Source of the DNA: a virus | Virus record (IMG/VR): IMGVR_UViG_3300005607_000344 | Coordinates: 1-47,337 of that record | Length of the DNA: 47,337 nt | Direction: 5' to 3' (one strand) | Shown here: positions 42,791-47,337 of the stretch, in pieces | Layout of the letters: the number at the start of each line of letters is the position of its first letter | Position numbering within the stretch: the stretch's first letter is position 1 | Translations under genes and position numbers: made by a program | Notes under the pieces: model-generated | Told to the model about the DNA's origin: nothing | Seen by the model: the letters and a program-made list of their open reading frames with translations, nothing else | Database searches by the model: none

Positions 42791-43204
42791 TCAGGCGCGC
42801 GATGCCGCGGCGCGTTCCTTGGCGCGGCGCACGATCGGGCTGTCGCCTGCGGTTGGCGTGGATGGGGCTGCTGCGATGACGCTCGTTGCCTCGGCGCGTG
42901 CGGCAAGCGTATCGAGCACGGTGCGGCGCAGCGCATCGGGCGCGATACCCTTCTTCAGCGCGTCGGCAGCATCGAGAGTGACGCCGAGGCGCGCCGCTTG
43001 CGCAGCAATTGCGGCGACCTCGGCGAACTCCGCGCGTAGCCGCTCGGCCGTTGCCGCCGCGGGCGCCGCTTCCGCAGCGGCCGGTGCAGGATCGGGCGGC
43101 GCATCCGCCGGTGCTGGTGCAGACTCGACCGGCTGTTGCGGTTCGGCCGTTTGCTGCGGCTCCCTCGGCTGGTCCTCAATCTGTTCGGTATCGTTCGTCG
43201 CCAT
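42791..43204 (-). CDS. Nested scaffold protein (Nu3-like) from an internal start
   Basis: Within the protease gene, an ATG at 43204 is preceded by AAGAGGAGA at proper spacing. From there the frame encodes 137 residues, beginning MATNDTEQIEDQPREPQQ, that are Pro/Ala/Glu-rich and then helical. This is the same arrangement as lambda Nu3 inside gene C. The internal ribosome site is strong and the start coincides with the protease/scaffold border. Expression is inferred. Confidence 0.62.
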   Translation of the reverse strand: MATNDTEQIEDQPREPQQTAEPQQPVESAPAPADAPPDPAPAAAEAAPAAATAERLRAEFAEVAAIAAQAARLGVTLDAADALKKGIAPDALRRTVLDTLAARAEATSVIAAAPSTPTAGDSPIVRRAKERAAASRA

Positions 43205-44113
43205 GGAGCGTCTCCTCTTGGCTATCAGGCTGATGGGCGTACGCGCCGACGCGAGCCGATCAAGCTCGCCGGCCATCTCGGCAACGGCGAGGTCAAGCGC
43301 GCCGAGTCGGTCGGCGAGCCCTGCGCGGATTGCGAGCTCGCCGCGAAAGATTGCGGCCTTCGTGCCGCGCACCGCCTCCGCGCTCAGGCCGCGGTTGGCG
43401 GCAACCAGGGCGCAGAATTCCGAATAAAGGCGGTCAACGTCGGCCTGGATCGTTGCGCGGGCGCGCTCCGAGAGCGGTTCGTGCGCATTGGCATCGACCT
43501 TTTGGTCGCCCGCGAATACGAAGGTCCAGGCCAGTCCGGCTTTCGTATCGGCTCCGCTTTCGTCGACATGAACCGCAACGACGCCGATCGAGCCGGCCTC
43601 GCCGGTGCGCGTGACGTAAATGCGGTCGGCGACGCTGGCGATGGCATAGGCAGCGGACAGAGCGCTCTCGTTGGCCACCGCCCAGAGAGGCTTCGAACTT
43701 GCGCTTCTGACTGCTTCGATTCGTTCGACCAGGTCGAACAGGCCACCGACCTCGCCGCCAGGGGAGTCGATATCGAGAATGACGCCGCGCACGCTCGCGT
43801 CGTCCATCGCTGCCGCAACGGCGTCGCCGATGTCACCGTATGCCTGGAGGCCGCTCACGGCGTCGAGGTAACCCGAGCGCGTAACGAGCGTCCCGATGAC
43901 CGAGATCACAGCGATCTTTTCGATCGTTATCGAGGTGAGGGGCGCCGGGTCGGCTACCGGATCGACAACCTCCAGGGCGCCGCCAGCAAGCCGCGGCGCA
44001 AGAACGCCAAGGATGACCTCGAGCTTGGCGCGCGCGATCATCAATGGCGTCCCGAATACGCGGGAGGCCAAGTGCGGAAGGTCAACCATTTGCGTTGTTT
44101 GCATCCCCAGCAA
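42791..44113 (-). CDS. S49-family head maturation protease with C-terminal scaffold
   Basis: The 440-residue protein has an S49 peptidase core: SVIGTLVTRSGYLDAVSGLQ, then GVILDIDSPGGEVGGLFDLV, WAVANESALSAAYAIASVAD with the likely nucleophile Ser153, and FAGDQKVDANAHEPLSERAR with the likely general base Lys205. After about residue 300 it becomes Pro/Ala/Glu-rich and then helical, the scaffold part. It combines lambda gpC and Nu3 roles: it forms the prohead core and cleaves head proteins. The gene overlaps the portal gene by 32 bases. A nested start at 43204 allows separate scaffold production. Confidence 0.9.
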   Translation of the reverse strand: MLGMQTTQMVDLPHLASRVFGTPLMIARAKLEVILGVLAPRLAGGALEVVDPVADPAPLTSITIEKIAVISVIGTLVTRSGYLDAVSGLQAYGDIGDAVAAAMDDASVRGVILDIDSPGGEVGGLFDLVERIEAVRSASSKPLWAVANESALSAAYAIASVADRIYVTRTGEAGSIGVVAVHVDESGADTKAGLAWTFVFAGDQKVDANAHEPLSERARATIQADVDRLYSEFCALVAANRGLSAEAVRGTKAAIFRGELAIRAGLADRLGALDLAVAEMAGELDRLASARTPISLIAKRRRSMATNDTEQIEDQPREPQQTAEPQQPVESAPAPADAPPDPAPAAAEAAPAAATAERLRAEFAEVAAIAAQAARLGVTLDAADALKKGIAPDALRRTVLDTLAARAEATSVIAAAPSTPTAGDSPIVRRAKERAAASRA

Positions 44114-45551
44114 TTGACGTGTCGGCCGGTAGCGGCGCCGATGCTGCCGCTGATTGGAAACTCAGCCCCAGCGACTGCTCGCGCGCCTTGTCGGCTGCGA
44201 TCTCGGCGTCGACCTGCTCGGCGTCGTAGCCGCGCTCGGCAAGCGCCTGCGTGCGGCTCTTCAGGCCAGCATCGATCTGCTCAATCTCAGCCCGCGCATC
44301 TTTTAGCGGATCGACCCAGTCCCACTTCGGCGGCAGCCAGCCGCAGGCGAGATACTCGCGCCGGCGCTGGTCGTAGTCCTGAAGATCGAGCGCACCCGCA
44401 AGTACTGCGGTATCCATCCAGCGCGCCCAGACCTTGCGGCAGAGTTGCCAGACGATCACGGCGTGCTGGTAGGCCTCGATGCGACGACGGAATTCGAGCA
44501 GCGCCAGGCGCGAGTTCGAATAGTTCGCCTTGAGCATGTCGTTCGAGAGATAGGCGTAGGGCACGCCCAAGGCGGCCGAGACCTGCAGGAGCGTACGGTA
44601 CTGGAAGGGCTCATAGGTTTGCCCTGAGTCCGCCGGTGCCGAGGTCTGTACCTCCTCGCCCGGCTCCAGCATCGTGATCTGGCCGGGCTGTAGATCGATG
44701 GTCCTTTCGTCGTTCTCGTCACGGCCCTCCGCGGCATCGAGCGGCTCGTCCGGCGCCGGCGTCGTGATGAACAACGCATGCATTGCCGCGACCTTCTTCC
44801 GGTCGAGCTCTGCGTCGTCATACTGGTCGAGCAGGAACAGCTTGACGATGCCGGCCGCAAACCGTGAGACGCCGCGCAACTGTCCGGCATCGACCGGGTC
44901 GATCACGTGCACGATCTCGGACGCCGGCACGCGCACGATGTCGCCCACAAGGCCGGGATCGGTGATATCGCCCGGATGCCGGCGCAGGAAATGGTAGGCG
45001 CTACGGCGTCCGATGGCGTCGAATTCAATGCCCTGGCGGATGACGTTGCCCCCTGGCGCAACCTCATTGCAATTGAGCGGCAGCATCTCGGACGGGAGCA
45101 TTTGCAGTTGCAGCGGGACAGTGAGCCCGTCCTGCGGACGTCGCGGTCGAAAGCGGAAAAACACCTCGCCCGCAATGAACACCTCGCGTGCGGCGCGGCG
45201 TTGCAGGCCGTAGAAGTCGGTATACCCTTCCGCGTCCGCCTCGTCGGTCCAGTCGAGCCAGAGCTTCTGGATTTTCGCCTTCAGTCCGGCATCCGAGATC
45301 ATCGATGACGGCTTGATACCGGCGCCGATGACGTTGCCGGCCCAGCTTTCAATGGCGTTTGCTGCGTAACCGTTGTTGCGCACAAGCCAACGGGCGCGCG
45401 CGACGATATCGGGGCCGGCCGCCGCAATCAGCGTGTTCAGGTGGGCGCGGCTCGGCTGAAAACCTTTGAGCCGGCGGCTCGCCAGCCCCGCCTCGAAACC
45501 GCCGATGAACGCCCCGACTCGGCGTCGGAATGCTGTCAGCGAGGCGAGCAC
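44082..45551 (-). CDS. Portal protein (lambda gpB-like)
   Basis: The 489-residue protein has the portal signature: ARARWLVRNNGYAANAIESW, AGNVIGAGIKPSSMISDAGL, LKAKIQKLWLDWTDEADAEG, YTDFYGLQRRAAREVFIAGE, VHVIDPVDAGQLRGVSRFAA and FQYRTLLQVSAALGVPYAYL. It is a member of the lambda-type portal family. The start is GTG 45551, directly abutting the stop of the gpW-like gene. It forms the dodecameric gate through which DNA enters and leaves the head. Confidence 0.92.
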   Translation of the reverse strand: MLASLTAFRRRVGAFIGGFEAGLASRRLKGFQPSRAHLNTLIAAAGPDIVARARWLVRNNGYAANAIESWAGNVIGAGIKPSSMISDAGLKAKIQKLWLDWTDEADAEGYTDFYGLQRRAAREVFIAGEVFFRFRPRRPQDGLTVPLQLQMLPSEMLPLNCNEVAPGGNVIRQGIEFDAIGRRSAYHFLRRHPGDITDPGLVGDIVRVPASEIVHVIDPVDAGQLRGVSRFAAGIVKLFLLDQYDDAELDRKKVAAMHALFITTPAPDEPLDAAEGRDENDERTIDLQPGQITMLEPGEEVQTSAPADSGQTYEPFQYRTLLQVSAALGVPYAYLSNDMLKANYSNSRLALLEFRRRIEAYQHAVIVWQLCRKVWARWMDTAVLAGALDLQDYDQRRREYLACGWLPPKWDWVDPLKDARAEIEQIDAGLKSRTQALAERGYDAEQVDAEIAADKAREQSLGLSFQSAAASAPLPADTSIAGDANNANG

Positions 45552-45764
45552 TCATAGTCCCTTCGAAGCGGATGTGAGGATTCGGCGTTTGGCGCCGCCC
45601 TCCTGGGCAGCGGCAATGCGGCGCTCGAGATCTGTGATCGCGGCAGCCATTTCGGCGTCGGTCGCGTAAGTCACGCGTCGGCCGTCGATCTCGACCGTGC
45701 GCACGCCACGGAACCGCGCCGCCAGCAGCGCGTCGCGCTGCGTCGTCATCTCGTCCAACGTCAT
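45552..45764 (-). CDS. gpW-like head-tail connector
   Basis: The 70-residue protein (TLDEMTTQRDALLAARFRGV, then VRTVEIDGRRVTYATDAEMA and LERRIAAAQ) matches the small gpW family, which binds below the portal and receives the tail. It lies between the terminase and portal genes, four bases after the terminase stop. Confidence 0.85.
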   Translation of the reverse strand: MTLDEMTTQRDALLAARFRGVRTVEIDGRRVTYATDAEMAAAITDLERRIAAAQEGGAKRRILTSASKGL

Positions 45765-45768
45765 GGGC

Positions 45769-47337
45769 TTAGCTCAAGTAACTCGATCGGAACACGCGCC
45801 GTCCGCGCCGTTGCGGCGCACGCCGCACAAGGCCTGCCACGTTCTCAGCCGGGTTGTCCGACTCGATTGATTCTTCGACGTGCTGCTTCTCAGCGGCGCG
45901 GACCTGCTGTTCAAGATCGCGCCACGTCGCCTCAGTCCACCGGTCCGCGCCGGCGAGCCAGGCCGCGGCCCGGGCATAGACGCGGCAATCGAGCGCCTCG
46001 TTCCGCTCGCGCAGCTTCTGCCATTCAAGCCGCTGGAAACCGCGCTTGGTCTTGACGGTGACGAGCTGCTCAGCGACGAGCTGCTTCACCCACTCGGCAT
46101 CGATACCGTGCGGCAGGTGGATATAGCCGGGTGGCCATTTGCTGTCGGCGGCGATCTCCTCGTCGGTTGGCCGTGCCAGCCGCAGGAAGCGATAGGTCTC
46201 GCTCTTGAACGTCGCGACCGCGACGGTCCATAGCCGCGCGCCGCGCCGGAGCTTCTTGCCGCCCTCGGTCGCATCGACATGAGTCGGCCCTGCGACCGGC
46301 GCCGGCCGATTGAAGCCTTCGATGCCCTTGATCGCCGCGACTTGCGCGTGGCCGGCCTTGCGCGCCCAGGCGTAGACGGCCGGCGCTTCGTAGCCGGTGT
46401 CGATCGCAAGCTTCGCGAGGCCGATAGTGCAACCGTTGGCGTGCGGCCACGTGCGGCCGAGCAGCTCTGTCAAGGCAGCCCAGCTTTCGGCGCGCTCGGG
46501 TCCGCCGTCGATGACAATGTGGTCGACGAGCCAGCTTTCGTGACCGCGGCCCCAGGCCCAGACATCGATCTCGATTCGGTCGCGCTGAACGTCGGCACCG
46601 GCCGTGAGAAACAGCCCGCCGGACGGCACCGTGCCGATCCGCCAATCCTCGCGCCGCTCATAGAGGCGTTGCCAGTCGGGTGCCTCGCCGCGTTCCTGCC
46701 AGGTCTCGCCGAGCAAGGTGTTCTTGGCCGCTTTCAGCGCCGCGTCGTTGCCCTGCGCCGCTTCCCATTCGCGCGCGATCGTCGCCCACGACAGCCAGCC
46801 GATCGGCGAGTAAAGCCCGGAGATGTGAAACCCGATGACATGCGGGTTTGCCGACTCTGTGGTCGCCCGCCATTCGCCGGCGGCGAGCATGGCCGTCTTG
46901 TGGTGCTCGGCAATGCCGCGCTCGCAGGATTCGCAGACATATTCGGTGGTCTCTGGTTTCTTTTTCTCCCAGCGAAGCCGCTCGAATTTCAGCTGTTGCA
47001 TGTCCCCGCACTGGGGGCAGGACACGAAATAGTGCCGTTGGTCGCTCGCCTCATACTCCCGCTCGATACGCGAGAGCCCTTTGATCGTCGGCGTCGACAC
47101 CAGGAAAATCTTGACTCGGTGCCCGAACGTCCTCGTCCGCGCCTCGGCAAGCGCAACAGGATCGCCTTCGCCTTCGACATCGCCCTCGTAGGCGTCGACC
47201 TCGTCGAGGAAGAGCCAGCGCGCCGGCATTGATCGCAGGCCGACCGCGCTGTTCGCGCCGGTGAGCACGAGCTGGCCGCCCGCGAACCGTTTGGCGAGCA
47301 CGGTGTTGCCGGAATCGCGCGAGCGTGCCGGCAGGAT
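45769..47337 (-). CDS. Terminase large subunit (lambda gpA-like), partial at the right edge
   Basis: The frame stays open to the window edge, beginning ILPARSRDSGNTVLAKRF. It includes LVLTGANSAVGLRSMPARWL, then FLDEVDAYEGDVEGEGDPVA (Walker B-like), LVSTPTIKGLSRIEREYEAS, and two Cys pairs (CPQCGD, CESCE), probably a zinc knuckle. The nuclease part shows AGADVQRDRIEIDVWAWGRG (acidic metal-binding), then LAIDTGYEAPAVYAWARKAG and ending VFRSSYLS. The Walker A is beyond the window. This is the lambda gpA family packaging motor that cuts concatemers and pumps DNA into the head. Confidence 0.93.
   Translation of the reverse strand: MLPARSRDSGNTVLAKRFAGGQLVLTGANSAVGLRSMPARWLFLDEVDAYEGDVEGEGDPVALAEARTRTFGHRVKIFLVSTPTIKGLSRIEREYEASDQRHYFVSCPQCGDMQQLKFERLRWEKKKPETTEYVCESCERGIAEHHKTAMLAAGEWRATTESANPHVIGFHISGLYSPIGWLSWATIAREWEAAQGNDAALKAAKNTLLGETWQERGEAPDWQRLYERREDWRIGTVPSGGLFLTAGADVQRDRIEIDVWAWGRGHESWLVDHIVIDGGPERAESWAALTELLGRTWPHANGCTIGLAKLAIDTGYEAPAVYAWARKAGHAQVAAIKGIEGFNRPAPVAGPTHVDATEGGKKLRRGARLWTVAVATFKSETYRFLRLARPTDEEIAADSKWPPGYIHLPHGIDAEWVKQLVAEQLVTVKTKRGFQRLEWQKLRERNEALDCRVYARAAAWLAGADRWTEATWRDLEQQVRAAEKQHVEESIESDNPAENVAGLVRRAPQRRGRRVFRSSYLS

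Larger units (their letters stand above)
20029..47337 (-). mobile_element. Siphovirus-type prophage, late-gene half
   Basis: A near-continuous minus-strand run holds terminase, head, tail, fibre and lysis genes in the order expected for a long-tailed phage with a lambda-like head. The left boundary lies near the end of the lysis cassette at about 20.0 kb and is not marked by a recognisable att repeat. The right end, with the small terminase, early genes and any integrase, is beyond the window. The tail operon is interrupted by a 5.5-kb bacterial-type insert between 33250 and 38761, so the prophage may be defective. Confidence 0.88.

Noticed and set aside
43136-44533. 465-residue + strand frame over the protease and portal genes
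   Set aside because: Low-complexity antisense shadow; the minus-strand genes have clear families.
1-47337. CRISPR arrays or cas genes
   Set aside because: No regularly spaced direct repeats and no cas-like proteins were seen.

Overview
The window is GC-rich DNA from a proteobacterium, most likely an alphaproteobacterium of the Hyphomicrobiales (Rhizobiales). This rests on codon usage, the tRNA-Arg-like remnant, the GH108 lysin, the lambda-like head genes with rhizobial-style tail genes, and the cytochrome b561/PepSY/two-component set. The genus cannot be named from the sequence alone.

Left edge (1-853): the 5' end of a tyrosine integrase points off the window. Next to it is a 47-bp fragment matching the 3' half of a tRNA-Arg(ACG), which reads as the distal attachment site of an element lying to the left.

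Defence island (854-19908), four blocks. (i) A SIR2-APAZ gene overlapping a short prokaryotic Argonaute, the SPARSA arrangement. (ii) A restriction-modification-like cluster: a DUF6615-like gene (broken by a one-base frameshift), a cytosine-5 methyltransferase, an SRA-Mrr type endonuclease, Vsr, and a tightly overlapping run of GHKL/MutL-MORC ATPase, Z1 helicase-like protein, DUF4420 PD-(D/E)XK protein and AIPR protein. The last four are the core of the described Mza/MORC-type systems. (iii) A dCMP-deaminase-like gene. (iv) A convergent three-gene operon: thymidylate-synthase-like protein, nucleoside-phosphorylase-family protein, STAND/NACHT-like ATPase. The TS-like protein keeps its catalytic residues but has Asp where true thymidylate synthases have the dUMP-selecting Asn, so it probably acts on cytosine nucleotides. 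Block iv is the best candidate here for an undescribed system.

Prophage (about 20.0-47.3 kb, minus strand, continuing off the right edge): in transcription order terminase large subunit, gpW-like connector, portal, S49 protease with a nested scaffold, decoration protein, major capsid, head-tail joining, minor tail U-like, tail tube, tail assembly chaperones with a predicted -1 frameshift, tail completion-like protein, tape measure, tail tip and fibre genes, GH108 endolysin and a membrane-protein lysis group. This is a long-tailed siphovirus plan with a lambda-type head and a non-lambda tail tip.

The tail operon is interrupted between the tail completion-like gene and the tape measure gene by about 5.5 kb of bacterial-type genes: a Na/Pi cotransporter, a cytochrome b561, two PepSY proteins and an OmpR-type response regulator with its histidine kinase. 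A 7-bp direct repeat sits at both junctions. No transposase is visible in the insert, and the prophage may be defective because of it.
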